From assembly GCA_930367205.1 (NCBI GenBank), contig OV884013.1, positions 84,383,333 through 84,447,332 on the forward strand: DNA of 64,000 nt, read 5' to 3'. Within the stretch, counting starts at the first letter, position 1, and every line of letters starts with the position of its first letter. A program made the translations under genes and the position numbers. Shown piece by piece: positions 45,871 to 56,721 of the stretch. The stretch comes from Acanthosoma haemorrhoidale. Lineage: Eukaryota > Arthropoda > Insecta > Hemiptera > Acanthosomatidae. The notes beneath the pieces are model-generated. The model searched no databases, had not been told where the DNA came from, and was given only the letters and a program-made list of their open reading frames with translations.

Positions 45871-45929
45871 AACTCCTTGATTTAAATACTGTGGTCCCTT
45901 CCTCGTGGAAGGCGGAGTCGGTTGCAGGG

Positions 45930-46180
45930 GGGTATGTTTTATAATGCCCAGGTGGCTAATCCCCCTTAAGTTTATGACTGTTGGCCTAAAAGGTTGTGTT
46001 TTATGATGTCACACCTACCGAGATACGTGATTGCTCGTCCTCTAAAGGACTGTTTATTGGCATGGCTTTTAGATTTTATGACCCCGGAAAATGACTGAAG
46101 GTCTGCATGGGTCTATTTATGGCGTCAGGTGGCTTATCCTCTCAGGTTTATTGCTGTACCTTCGACCCTCTGTTACTTGT
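45930..46180 (+). repeat. Second pair of diverged repeats downstream of the GC units
   Basis: CAGGTGGCTAATCCCCCTTA near 45949 and CAGGTGGCTTATCCTCTCAG near 46127 are followed by similar GTTTAT(G/T)(A/G)CTGT blocks, giving a spacing of about 178 bp. Together with 45612-45870 they suggest one repeat-rich element of about 0.7 kb whose ends are undefined. At about 46294-46308 GTAGCGCTTCGCTAC forms a small hairpin. Confidence 0.45.
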
Positions 46181-46309
46181 TTACATCTGCTTATCCCTCT
46201 ATGTTTTATTACTAGAAAAGGCTTTTACCATGTTTTACATCTAATTACAATACATTATATGCCACCAGAGTATAGGGTAATTTACATATACGGGTAGCGC
46301 TTCGCTACA

Positions 46310-46740
46310 CTTACAAATCACTATCAGATAAAACAACTTTTTTGTTAAAGATATTTTAACCGTTTACCCAGAATTCTCAATTGATCGGTATCAATGCCTG
46401 CTTTGTACAGTTTTTCGGGTAGATTCGACCGTTTTTATTTTTGCTTTGGTCGTTTGTCAGCTACCTGCAAAAAGTTAATTATTTTTAATAGCATTTTATA
46501 GGCCAAAATCGTTTGTAAGGGGTTACCAATGCGTTTAACGAGGTCATTACTAAAATGTTTGAATTCATTTGTGCACTAATATATAATAATAAAATAAACA
46601 ACGTACTCCACTTATAATTGAATAATATTGAATTATTAACAGCATAAAGACAATTTTTGTTAGCATCTTTTCCACTGTAATTAATAATTATCTATTAGTA
46701 ACAGCCAAATATACTGGCAGGATCAAAAAGAATGTTGTTT
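46310..46740. other. Non-coding stretch
   Basis: No recognised feature. Confidence 0.4.
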
Positions 46741-46741
46741 A

Positions 46742-46815
46742 GTGCCGGTTACCTCAGTCGGTAGAACCCCGTATTGATATTGAAAAGATCTTGGTATTGA
46801 GTCTCGATAATGCCA
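46742..46815 (+). pseudogene. tRNA-like sequence (tRNA relic or SINE head)
   Basis: TACCTCAGTCGGTAGAACC resembles a tRNA D-arm with the internal A box, and about 45 bases later GGTATTGAGTCTCGATAA resembles a decayed B box (consensus GGTTCGANTCC). The spacing of the two boxes and the overall length of about 74 fit a tRNA. The acceptor stem does not pair well and the B box is damaged, so a functional tRNA is unlikely. A tRNA-derived SINE head is the alternative. Confidence 0.4.
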
Positions 46816-47654
46816 AAATATTTATCTTTGGATGTTAATTATTAATATTTACAATCTGCATTTGTTTGTTGCATTAAAACAATTCCAAGTATTATTTTTA
46901 TTTTTATTTTTTTATTATATTTTTGTTTTATTCCAAATATTAGATACAAACATAAATATGAATATGCAAGGATTTTTTTGAACATACCTTATTTGATCGA
47001 AAGGGTAGGGTTGGACGTTTACGTTACCTATAAATAATTTACTGGGTATAAAATAAATACAAATATCAATAGTTAAGTGGATAGGAAAACAAATTGAATT
47101 ACCTATCAGTGATTACAATTAATATAATTGATCTAATACTCTTTTGATGAAAATTAACGTATTATACAACCATTGCTTACAAACTGACTTACAATATTTA
47201 CAAAAGTAATACAACTAAAAAAATCTAAACTTAAGGGGCATTTGATAATGTGGTACCCGTATTAGATTATTCCCTTAGGAAGGGCTGATAAATGCGAGAG
47301 AAGGTAAAGTAGAGGCTTTTATCCTACGTCTTTCTCGAGCACTGCTTGGCTAGGCAAGACCTTCCTTGAAACTTCACTTCGCCATCACTAGCCTAACCTT
47401 CAGTACTATATTTTCTATGCAGTTTTGGACAAATCAGGCCTATCTTTACTTTAGCTCTCCAAAGCGTCATTCCCCTCCACACCCGGAAAAAAAAAATATA
47501 TCCACGTTTACAGTGATAATATACCATTTGCTACTTGTAAACATGCAAAGCAGATAAAAATATCTTTTATAATATACTGGAGACACAAGTTTTTTACTCG
47601 TTGCTGCATCTAACTAACTATGACCTAGTATTACTATAATTACTAGTATTACTG
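46816..47654. other. Non-coding stretch
   Basis: AT-rich, with no recognised gene. An open frame at 47366-47557 has no family features. Confidence 0.4.
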
Positions 47655-47910
47655 TAACACTATGACCCCACCACCCCCGCTTCTATGGCAACAGACTGTC
47701 GGGGAGAATTAGGATCAGATTTTGTAGTTAGATGTAAGTGAGTTATAAGTTTATGATTCATAAGGTGAGCCCCATCACTTTTAAACATGTTTAGACAATG
47801 AATGTACAATGTGCATCGCATTGTTAAACATTGTATAAAATGTATCCAAGCTACAGGGAATATAGTGACTGTAAATAGATTCATTTATGTAAAATCTATA
47901 CTGATTTCCA
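47655..47910 (+). repeat. LINE-F 3' end copy
   Basis: Aligns with 52252-52530: CACTATGACCCCACCACCCC, ATGGCAACAGACTGTCGGGG, AAGGTGAGCCCCATCAC and GTAAATAGATTCA occur in the same order in both. It starts in the last codons of the LINE-F ORF and covers its 3' untranslated region. It is truncated at the 5' end. Confidence 0.8.
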
Positions 47911-48109
47911 AAATTTATAATCACAAAGGGATATGAAGTAGAAAACAAATCGAAAAAACTCAAATGACAATATATTTGGATATAAGTAGTAAAATAAAAA
48001 CAGATTGACTTAACATAACATGTTTTTATTTCGAAAATTGATCTTATTTTATGTTTTAATCTTGTTAGATGATCAGGAATCCAAAGGGATATAAATTTAG
48101 CTGGAAACT

Positions 48110-48453
48110 ACACAACGGCAGACCGGAGTGATATCCAATCCACGAGAATGAAATGACGAGCCTTCGAAGGATTAACAAGGGAAATAGGATTTATTGAGGT
48201 AATACCGTTGGAGGCCAATGAGGTTTCGGCAATATTTGCACAGGCAGGCGGTGAGCTTGAAGACAATCGGATTCCGATGCTGCGAGTGCTGAGTAACCGC
48301 CGCATTACCCAACCGAGTCTGTCAGTATTGGATATTTCTTCCACCGAGCCAAATACTTCTGTCTTAACGTGTCCATTCGTGAGGGACCCTCCTCTCAAAT
48401 ATACCCTAGATCAATGGAGAGAACTGAATCAACAACGAGTGGTTACAATTTAG
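48110..48453 (+). pseudogene. Unidentified coding remnant
   Basis: The plus frame is open from about 48110 to a stop at 48453 except for one TGA near 48156, which looks like a CGA-to-TGA change. The peptide has a balanced composition, for example EANEVSAIFAQAGGELEDNR, LSNRRITQPSLSVLDISSTE and LKYTLDQWRELNQQRVVTI. The segment is less AT-rich and has more CpG than its flanks. The minus strand is also open for 96 codons, so the strand is not certain. I know no family that fits. It could be a processed pseudogene or part of a transposon. Confidence 0.4.
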
Positions 48454-48469
48454 TGTTTACTAAAGTAAA

Positions 48470-49574
48470 ATTTGAAAAAAAGGAGGCAGGAGGGTCCTTG
48501 TATTCGGCATTTTCCTCGTACTGATAAAAAATTTTACATAAACAAATACTTTTTTTTATTTATTGCTTCTTATATTTTTTTGAGAAATCTTAAAATTTAT
48601 CAAAACGTTCTCGCCCTTTTTTAGATTCTATACTTCCCGTTATGACATTTTCGCCAAATAGTGATCTGTTTAATTTGAGGTATTCTGGAGTGTACCTTTA
48701 GAATACAAAGTCATTTTTAATACCACTGTCATCAGTAAAATTATCACACGATTAAGGGTGTCTTGGAACCAAACCTGTGTGAAAGTCACGATTTTCTGGT
48801 CGGTCGATGACTCACATAATACCATTGGAATAAAACATGTTAAGTCTATAGGTCTGAGCTCTGTTTCCAAACTGTTCAATAATGCCACTTTTATAAAATT
48901 TATCTAATGCACATTTTATGCTTTTTTTATCAATGTCACACAGTATAAATAATTTCATGAATTCATACATAATTTGAATTAATTTTCATAAACTGCAACA
49001 CATAGAATATAAGTCTAAAATGTACATGGATATTTGATAATAATATTCATTTTGTTATTAAGAAATGTAAGCCATCAAACCGCATGTCCTTATAATAAAA
49101 AAAATTGAGTTGTGCAGTTACTTAGTAGAGTACTAATTTACTTTTACTTATAACATTTGTGTAATAATTCATATTATTTTTGTTTCAGGTGAGTTCCTAT
49201 CTTGGAATCATTTGATTGGTGAATATTCTAAGAACCGTAAGTAAATTTTTACTAGTAATTTTTTACTAGTAGTAATTTCACAGAAATAAAATAATAAATG
49301 ACAATTAAATAGTAACATTCTTGACTATTAATGTGATTATTAGGGAAAATGATGATTTATTCAGGGGAATAGTAATGCGGATCCAAGAAAGATTTTAAAC
49401 GTAAAATAAATAAAATGTGTATTAAATGATACCTGTGTCATGTATATGCGAAAATGATAATGGTGTCAAATTAAATTGGTCATTTAGTTTCGATAATTAG
49501 ACGGTAAAATCATACTATATAGACCCACACAATATGATTCTTTCGCATGCCAGGTAGGTAAGTAACAACTATGC
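48470..49574. other. Non-coding stretch
   Basis: No recognised feature. The sequence is AT-rich with several runs of T. Confidence 0.4.
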
Positions 49575-49670
49575 GGATTGGGGAGTTCTTTGGGCTGTTG
49601 GTAAATATTGTATAAATGAGATAATTGACCACAATTACTTATTGCCTAATAAGGCAGATTGTAATTTTAT
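49575..49670 (+). repeat. LINE-A 3' tail copy
   Basis: About 95 bases matching the end of LINE-A: GGGAGTTCTTTGGGCTG, GTAAATATTGTATAAATGAG, CAATTACTTATTGCCTAATA and AGGCAGATTGTAATTTTA. The hairpin TGCCTAATAAGGCA is intact here. The polyadenylation signal at the end is replaced by other sequence. Confidence 0.78.
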
Positions 49671-49967
49671 TGAAAAAAGGCTGTTGTTATTATTTTAATA
49701 TATTTTTTTTTAAATGTATTGATTAAAATTGTATCTCCGTACATTGATTATCGCAATATCAATGAAGATGGTACAGGTGCGGCTAAAAATAAATTTGCTA
49801 AAGCTAGAGTTCGTTGCTATTTTCGTCATTTCGGATTGAATTAGTAACCTATGATGTTTCATTTGAAATCGAACGAATTGTTCCATATAGATTTCTAAAT
49901 CAGTTTTTGTGAATTTTTTTTTCATATATTGGCATTTTATTCCATAACGTACTACGATTAATTTCAC

Positions 49968-50030
49968 GATCCGTCGAGGATCAAGGATTTGAACCCAGAA
50001 TGTTCGTGCCGTACATTGCGACCCCTCAAG
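49968..50030 (-). repeat. B-box-like motif, possible SINE relic
   Basis: On the minus strand GGGTTCAAATCC matches the RNA polymerase III B-box consensus except at one base. No good A box is seen at the right distance, so a tRNA-derived SINE fragment is only a possibility. Confidence 0.25.
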
Positions 50031-50120
50031 CATGTTTCTTTTCGCATCTTAATATCGATAGACACACGTACTAACAGGTGGTGATGAATACCTCACGGAC
50101 CTGAGTGACTGGTAGATATA

Positions 50121-50306
50121 CATTTGCTATATTCATCTGAATATTCATACCCCATTGATGAATCTTCACCAAGCATTGATAACACGACCCCACTGCCTCC
50201 CAAATCGGCAATACAGCAGTTAGTAACTATTAAAATGAGTTGGGGGACTGATAGCAGAATGTTAAGTGAAACTTTACGATTGCCAGATTCTTTGAGGCCC
50301 CAATGA
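50121..50306 (+). other. Coding-like open frame, unidentified
   Basis: A 61-codon plus frame rich in Ser and Pro (SSEYSYPIDESSPSIDNTTP, then SAIQQLVTIKMSW), unlike the hydrophobic chance frames elsewhere. No ATG in a convincing context and no known family. Could be an exon or transposon remnant. Confidence 0.2.
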
Positions 50307-50309
50307 CCA

Positions 50310-51569
50310 TGCTGTGATTTTTATAAAGACCAAAGCTGTAAAATGTATTTATATATTTATTTATTTGCTGGCTATTAATTATTAATAATGCTTTTATAAT
50401 GTCCCATGACAAAGATTGACAAATTTGAAGAGTGATTAGGGATGAGTAAACAACTTGATCCCAGAAGTAAAAAGAGGGAGCTCCGGTTTTAAAATGCTGA
50501 GAACTGAGAGCTAAGTTGGTTCACTTGAAGAGTCACTTCTTGATTAGTTTCTGACTTACATAGGTACCCGGGAGTGAACTGCACCTAATTGAAGAAGCAG
50601 TGAACCGCTACTTTAGTTTTGCCTTTTCACACACTTGGCCTACCACATTGACCAGTAAAGGCATTGGCATATATTTCATACAATATAACGAAGTCAGGTG
50701 TTTTCTGTTTGCCTATTAATAAATGAAGGAATAATTAAAATTTAATATTCATTTCGCTTACAAACGTTTTTAGTTTTTATTTTAAAATTACTTCTAATTG
50801 AAGGTTAATTAGTATTTTTATGATACGATAGTAAGTAATTAAAACATATATATGTACTGCTTGTTTTACTTTAAATTCGTTCACAAGTTGGTTTCTGGAT
50901 CTGTACTTTATACCAGAGATACGTATAGTCAATCACAAAAGCCTTTTGTCCATTAGTGATGCCGAAACTGTTTTCAAACCAACTCTCGTGAAAACAAACA
51001 ACATGTTAGTGCCGCCAAAGTTTGTAAACCGTTATTTACGCACATGTGACTTCAGGAAGACACATAAGCTTTGTGAAGTTAGCAGTTAATATGCACCTCG
51101 CTGTCTACTCTCCATTGATATACCATCTTGAACGAACAGTATTTAATTTTTTTCAATCAAATTCAATAAGTAACGCGAATTCTAGATATAAACTTCTGAT
51201 TTATAAATCAGATTTACAAATAAAAAATAATATCAATGTGGTTTTAATGATGATATATTAAAATATATCTCAAAAACTGATATAGAACTATAAAAAAATC
51301 ATATAATGGACTATAAATTGTTACAAAACTGCTCATATATTGATCTTCAACTGGTAGTTCTTCTAAAATGTTGAAAACAAATTATTTCGTACTTAATTGA
51401 CATATTATTGAGTTCAGGATGATAATAAGCGTTCGATAGGAATGCTTTGAATTAGTACCGTAAACCAAACAACATAAAATACTATATAAATATGCCATAA
51501 CAAGTTCCAGTAAGCCAGAAAACGGCTAATACAAGTAACCAATGCAATGCCTTGGTAGAAAACTTGTAT
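50310..51569. other. Non-coding stretch
   Basis: AT-rich. On the minus strand some of this may be the decayed continuation of the Env relic at 51.57-52.03 kb, but I see no recognisable motif in it. Confidence 0.35.
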
Positions 51570-52028
51570 TTATTTAAAATTATCCAGAGAAATCAGTTTA
51601 CATGTAATATGGCATTGTATAAATTTCGTATTAATTCGTCCTATGTCATTATTAAATTTTTCTATTATCTGTCTGTTTGTGTTGAAAATGTTAGCTAAAA
51701 TAGTTCGTTAATGTTAGCCTGCCTGTTTGCTAGTGCTAGTTTTTCAATCACTGAGTCGTAATGTTCTTTGTCTTTTGCGTCCATGATTCCAGTGACCCAT
51801 GAAATTGCTTCACCTAATCCATTTATTATTCCACGTTTTTGTCTTTTCGAGTGAAATTTTATTAAGTTCTCTTCGTTAATTAATAAACTGTCGTATTCTT
51901 TGATTTTCTCGTAGATGCTAGATTTACTGTATTTGTGTATTACTTTATTAATTTCGTCAATCAGTATCGTAGTGTTGTATGGTATGTTTCATAGTATTTG
52001 TCTACTATTCTGATGTTGTTTATTAATT
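51570..52028 (-). pseudogene. Errantivirus/gypsy-type Env (F-like) remnant
   Basis: Read on the minus strand, three frames join end to end. INNIRIVDKYYETYHTT (about 52024-51974) leads to a longer frame from about 51984 to a TAG at 51695-51697. The longer frame contains HSKRQKR (basic, furin-like, about 51831-51850) directly followed by GIINGLGEAISWVTGIMDAK, a fusion-peptide-like segment. A third frame follows, NIFNTNRQIIEKFNNDIGRI, to a stop at 51570-51572. A basic cleavage site followed by G-x-x-N-x-L-G, then a coiled region, is the pattern of Env in insect errantiviruses and of the related baculovirus F proteins. Only an internal part remains, without signal peptide or membrane anchor, and it is frameshifted at least twice. 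It would mediate membrane fusion in an intact element. Confidence 0.72.
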
Positions 52029-52540
52029 GCTGGTGCCCCCTATTTACCCACTTGACTGACAATACAGCCAAATGTCTCCAACACTTCCAGAATGGAATCA
52101 TGCGGAAAGTGGTCCGACATACCTCTTTCGAGAGGTTGAAGAACGCTGACCTGCACCCGTTGCCTGGTGTGCCGTCGGTGGGTGAGCTCATCCGCCGGAG
52201 ACACATTAAGCTTTTGTCTCGTTGCAGCACCTGACAAACCCAGTGTTTAACACTATGGCCCCACCACCCCTCCCGCATCGATGGCAACAGACTGTCGGGG
52301 AAAAATTAGGATAAGAATTAGTATGTAAGTTAGTTTTAAGGTTGATAAAAAAGGTGAGCCCCATCACCTTTATTAGTCAGTTTAGTCCAGTCACGTATAA
52401 TGTATATCATTATGCTTGTTTATTCATTATATAATTTATATAAAATAACAAAACCTGTATATAATGTAGTGATGCAGCAGGAAATACAAAATAATTTGTA
52501 AATAGATTCACCTGAGGATCTATAATTATATATAATTATC
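52029..52540 (+). mobile_element. LINE-F: 3' end of a jockey-type retrotransposon
   Basis: A 5'-truncated insertion that abuts the Env relic. It contains the last roughly 95 codons of the ORF, then a 3' untranslated region shared with 47.7-47.9 kb, ending in an AT-rich stretch near 52520-52540. The C-terminal peptide resembles that of LINE-B, so the two families are related. Confidence 0.8.
52045..52315 (+). pseudogene. LINE-F reverse transcriptase C-terminus
   Basis: The plus frame reads TAKCLQHFQNGIMRKVVRHT, FERLKNADLHPLPGVPSVGE and LIRRRHIKLLSRCST (stop at 52234). After a frame shift LTNPVFNTMAPPPLPHRWQQ continues to a stop TAA at 52313-52315. L-Q-x-F-Q-N, N-A-D-L-H, and G-x-P-S-V-x-E-x-I-R-R-R are the usual C-terminal blocks of jockey-clade ORF2. 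LINE-B ends with the corresponding NPVFNTVTPTLFPYRWQDA. Confidence 0.8.
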
Positions 52541-53969
52541 TGGAAATTTAAAGGGGCTATGGAAAAGGGGGGAAATATGTATATAGGTTATAGGTTACAC
52601 CTGGCCTTTACAGTAATACCAATAGTTTTATTTTTTCTAGTGGACTCCTCAGGTTATATGGTTATCGCTTATGGTGATTATTGTGACCGTTCATTCCTCA
52701 CACTTTAACGATTATTGCCTGATCTTCGTTTGGGTATTAACTGGGCACAGCTGTGAACTGTGGGGGTTTATCATGTCTTTTCCTAACATTGTACTGGTAT
52801 CTGGCTGTACGTATACTATCTCACTATTTGATACAGTTTGCTAGTCTCACACTGATAGTATTGCTGTACGTAATCAATCCCATAAGAAGATCTAATTAAA
52901 GTATGAAATATTTAACTATTTTGTTCTAATTAAACGTTATTGACTTGGATTCATTTCCTTTGATTATTGCAACTAACTATTATTTTATTGCAGTGAATAA
53001 TAAAAGAAGAAAGAACGTTTTATAAATAATAGAAGTTTTTTTGATTTAAGAATACTTGATGAAAGGGCGTGGCTAATGGAGTTGGAATGGAGTTCTATAA
53101 AGAAATTGAAATTATGATGAAGGAATAGTGTAGCATATTTCTAAGTTCCATAAAGAAAAAGCCATAGGGTGGATTGTCGGGATGGGCTTTAGATTAAATT
53201 TGGTCCGGTTTGATGTTAAATGCTGAGAAGAGTTTGTAGAGGAAAGTACCCATGAACTATTTGCAATGAAAGCGTGGAGGTGGCCATTTTAACTGAGAGT
53301 GGAAGGAAGTAGCTAATTAACGACTTTATTCTGATTACCAATTACTTAGCACCATAGCTAATTGGTTTGCACTTAAAAATAAATATTCTATAGTATACTG
53401 AGTAGGATGTCATAATATTTATTTGTTTTAGGGAGAGTTCAAACCATGGGCGTCATAGGTATCCTAAATACAAATTTTATGAAGGATGATTAATTACAAA
53501 TTCACAACTCAAAACAGTCTTTCAAAAATTGAAACGGTCTTTTAGATTGCGTTTAGCAACTCTTCGATATCGAACTAAAGTCTGTGATGTTTCCAGTGTC
53601 ATTGGTGTCCGAGACATTCGATGTGTTTTTTTTCCTCAATGAATTATAACAAAATCACCGTAAAATTGTGTTTTGTAACATTTCCTTAGTCCGTGGTTTA
53701 ATTGACACGTAATTTTTACATTTACAAAGTAGTCTTGCTTAGTGCAACCGCGATACAAATGATAAAAAAAATATAATAAATAGCAACTCCATGGAAAAAA
53801 AATAAAGGGCCATTAATAAATTTATTGTCAATTACAAAATAAGTATTTATCATATTAATTAGTATATCAAATTAATGATCTCAATGTTGTGAATTAAAAT
53901 CTTTGAAACCATTTAATGCATGCTGCTTGCCATATTTCGTCTGAAACATGAATCTGTGAAATCCCTAAA
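52541..53969. other. Non-coding stretch
   Basis: No recognised gene. A GC-moderate segment at 53050-53290 has no identifiable coding content on either strand. Confidence 0.4.
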
Positions 53970-54990
53970 GCTCTGTTCCCCTTCAATTCTTCCCCTTTTA
54001 CTTCACATTTATAATTTATGAGTCTACATGAACTACTTTTTTACATCTATCCATCATTGATCATTCACCTATACGCCGACGTCACCAAAACTTACCTATC
54101 AAGCAGGGAAATCCAAGGCAATTGTCATTGGTTCACGTCAAAACCCAAATTGATATTACCAACTTCACCATCGTAGACCTATCCAAGTTTCTACTTCAGT
54201 AAAAAAAATAGGTTTGGTTATGGCCCGAACACTATTCAGGAAAGACCATCCATCCTGCACAATCGATCCTCTCGATCCATCTCCCATTACATTCGCGCCA
54301 ACTTCTGGTTCTTTCTCTTCCCTTCCCCCATTTTGACTACAATTGCGTGGCAAATGGTGATCTCTCTGGGGAACTCGAGGCTTGGCTGATGAATTGTTTT
54401 CTTAGATTTATACTCGGGGTTCCCAGAAATGGTCCCATTTCGAGGAACTAATCCGAGTTAGGATGGCTGCACCCTTTCTCCTGTCGCCAATACGTCCTTC
54501 GATCCCTCCTTTCCAATACTATCATGACTAAAATGACTTCCTCTAATTGAAATCAGCTATTAAATATCGTATTTTACTATCCGTGCCACATACGGTGGGA
54601 ACTCTATTCCCATCGGTATTCGTCGTTCATCAACTCCCCCAATCTTTGAATCTAGACTTTACCAGTTTCTTATCTCCCTTCAATCTAACTATTCATAATT
54701 CATTTTTATTATCATGTTTATTTATTTTCCATACCTCCCAACAACCTTTCATGCTCTTTCCCCCCTTGGGATAATTTCTATGATTAATTTTTTCGTCTGC
54801 ATTCATTTTTGTTTTTGATTTGTTGCTGTTGATTCTATGTAGTAATCGCATTGGTCACATAGTCAGCACATCATATTATACATACATATTTAGTATTACT
54901 CCTAAGCTTATCAAATCTGACAATACATCCCTATTATGTTTCTTTTTGTTATTATTAGGGGTACATGTCCCAGAATAAAGGTTTTTTTTC
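53970..54990 (+). mobile_element. LINE-D: truncated CR1/jockey-type retrotransposon
   Basis: Contains the second half of a reverse-transcriptase ORF, an ORF end near 54690, and an untranslated tail (54695-54985) ending CCCAGAATAAAG. The tail matches 4455-4720. The C-terminal pattern differs from LINE-A, B, C, E and F and resembles the broader CR1/I/jockey assemblage in having a Y-Q-F-L-type terminus. Many frame changes make it inactive. Confidence 0.78.
53978..54692 (+). pseudogene. LINE-D reverse transcriptase remnant
   Basis: Blocks appear in the expected order across changing frames: VPLQFFPFYFTFII (a decayed VPQGS-x-L-x-P-L-L-F, about 53978-54020), LYADVTKTYLSS (the Y-A-D-D box with the second Asp changed to Val, about 54070-54105), GKSKAIVIGSRQNP, STSVKKIGLVMARTL (normally S-V-K-x-L-G-x-x-M-D), then DYNCVANGDLSGELEAWLMN and CFLRFILGVPRNG, ELGWLHPFSCRQ, and finally NSIPIGIRRSSTPPIFESRL followed by YQFL. 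The lost catalytic Asp and multiple breaks show an old copy. Confidence 0.75.
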
Positions 54991-56419
54991 CCATTGATTA
55001 ATTTATTCGTTGATACTGTTAACGAGGTATCGCTGCATTCTAGGATGCAATTATAAACCTATTTATTATCAATGATATAAAATATAATATGATAATTAAC
55101 TTCCTATCAATTTGTCAGTAGGAAGTGCGAACTTTGAAATCAACCTTCGCCATCTACATGTTGTTAATGTGTGTTGAAGAACTCAACGGTTCTATGTACT
55201 AACAGATATAATTCAGGGGTTAAACAGGAAGGATGTGTTGTGCTCAGTTGTATGTTTTGATTATACGATATTGTAAATATTTGTTTTAGAGTTTGTTAGG
55301 TTAGGCACATGATGTTTATAATATATAAAAAGAAAGTGTAATACTCTGTAAATATGCATTAATAACTGGTCCATGTAATGTTTTGTATGAATTTGCTCCG
55401 TTCCGCTTAGTAGTTTATATTATGTAAATAGAAATCTCATGTGTTTTCTATGTTATAGTAAGAACACATACTATGTTACATAGTACAAAATAGGGCAAAT
55501 GCTAGTTCAGAGGTAGTTAATATATAGTGTTAGTACCTTTTATTTTATCATTACACTTTTCTTTGTAATAAACAGCTTGTGTATGAAACTTTGATGGGAT
55601 TTGATAAGTTAATTTATTGTCTCTATTTGTTGTTGGTTGTTTCTATTGAACCAGATTATATATATTTATTATTATAAAATATGATATTAATTTTTATTTT
55701 CACTCTTAATAGATGTCTACAAAGAGCAACTGATAGTATGTTGTTTAGTGATTAGGCCTAAGAGTTTTGATACCAACACCCATGTTAGTTGAGTGTTTAT
55801 TTCCTTCTCACTATTCTATTAATTAGATCGTGAAAAAACCTTATTTCACGTTGTTGATTCAACGTGTGCTGCAGCAAGTCGCAAGGATTTGAATATTGAT
55901 AATATTATTTACACAGATTTTTCAAGTTCAGAAGTCGGCTGAAATGTTATAGTGTACAAGGCTAATAATTAATTAATCGGCATGGGAATTATGACTCCTC
56001 CTTATGTGAAAGCTGCTTTTAACGAAATCATTCATTTTCTCCGAAAGGTTTTTTAATAAAAATTCACCTGAAAGTTACAATCATCCAGTATATCATACAG
56101 TGGCTATAATGAAAGAAGTAATTTGGGAAATCAAAATTTGAAATATGTCAAGGGTAATAAAAAAATAGGCTATAAAAATAAAACTCGGTTTATCTTGGCG
56201 TGACATAACAGGTTGAGTATCAAATTAAAAATCTCACTAGTTGGTTTGCGTTTAGTACAGTATATTAAGTTCCGTCATTACTATCGTTTTCACAGTCTTA
56301 ACGAATCACTAAACATGTGTGATGCTGAATGAAAATTTTTCATGATTGGTTTTTCTTGAGGGGATCCCTGTGGCACTGTCGGAAATGGAGTGAACCAATC
56401 CACCGAATGTCTTCGTGGT
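54991..56419. other. Non-coding stretch
   Basis: AT-rich, with no gene recognised. It precedes the CpG-rich island and could be upstream promoter DNA if that island is a first exon. Confidence 0.4.
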
Positions 56420-56712
56420 AACAAATGAAGACTGAAGATCGACAGTTGGGCGCGATGTTCCAACAGGATCCAGCGAGGACACATGCGCCCTGCGCGGCAG
56501 AGCCTCAGTCCCGAGCAGCAGTTCGGACCGCGCGCCGCCGGCAGCTCCTCTCTCGCAATCGGAGCAGTCGTGTTCCAGTTCCAGTGATCGGTTGTCCAGT
56601 GGGTTCCAGTCAGTTCTCCAGCCAAGTGCGGTTGTCTTGTGGTGTCTCCTGTGCCATTCGAGCTACAGTGAGGTGTTTCCATAATCAGGGGGCTTCCTCA
56701 TCGGAGCCGGGC
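56420..56712 (+). promoter_or_regulatory. CpG-rich island, candidate promoter plus first exon
   Basis: About 290 bp with roughly twenty or more CpGs (for example GGACCGCGCGCCGCCGGCAG near 56526), in strong contrast to the AT-rich, CpG-poor neighbourhood. TTCCAGT-type repeats run through 56575-56620, and GTCAGTT near 56609 resembles the arthropod initiator TCAGT. The island ends GGGCAGATGGTAATT, where an ATG (56715-56717) is directly followed by a donor-like GTAATT. This fits a host gene's 5' exon on the plus strand whose next exon lies far away. Both strands contain open frames (for example 56425-56721 plus) that are probably a by-product of GC content. The gene is unidentified. Confidence 0.4.
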
Positions 56713-56721
56713 AGATGGTAA

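Noticed and set aside
46742..46815. A functional tRNA gene
   Set aside because: The acceptor stem does not pair and the B box is damaged; kept only as a tRNA-like relic.
56290..56721. Overlapping long frames on both strands in the CpG-rich island
   Set aside because: GC-rich DNA produces long open frames by chance. Neither peptide resembles a known domain, and the promoter/first-exon reading fits better.
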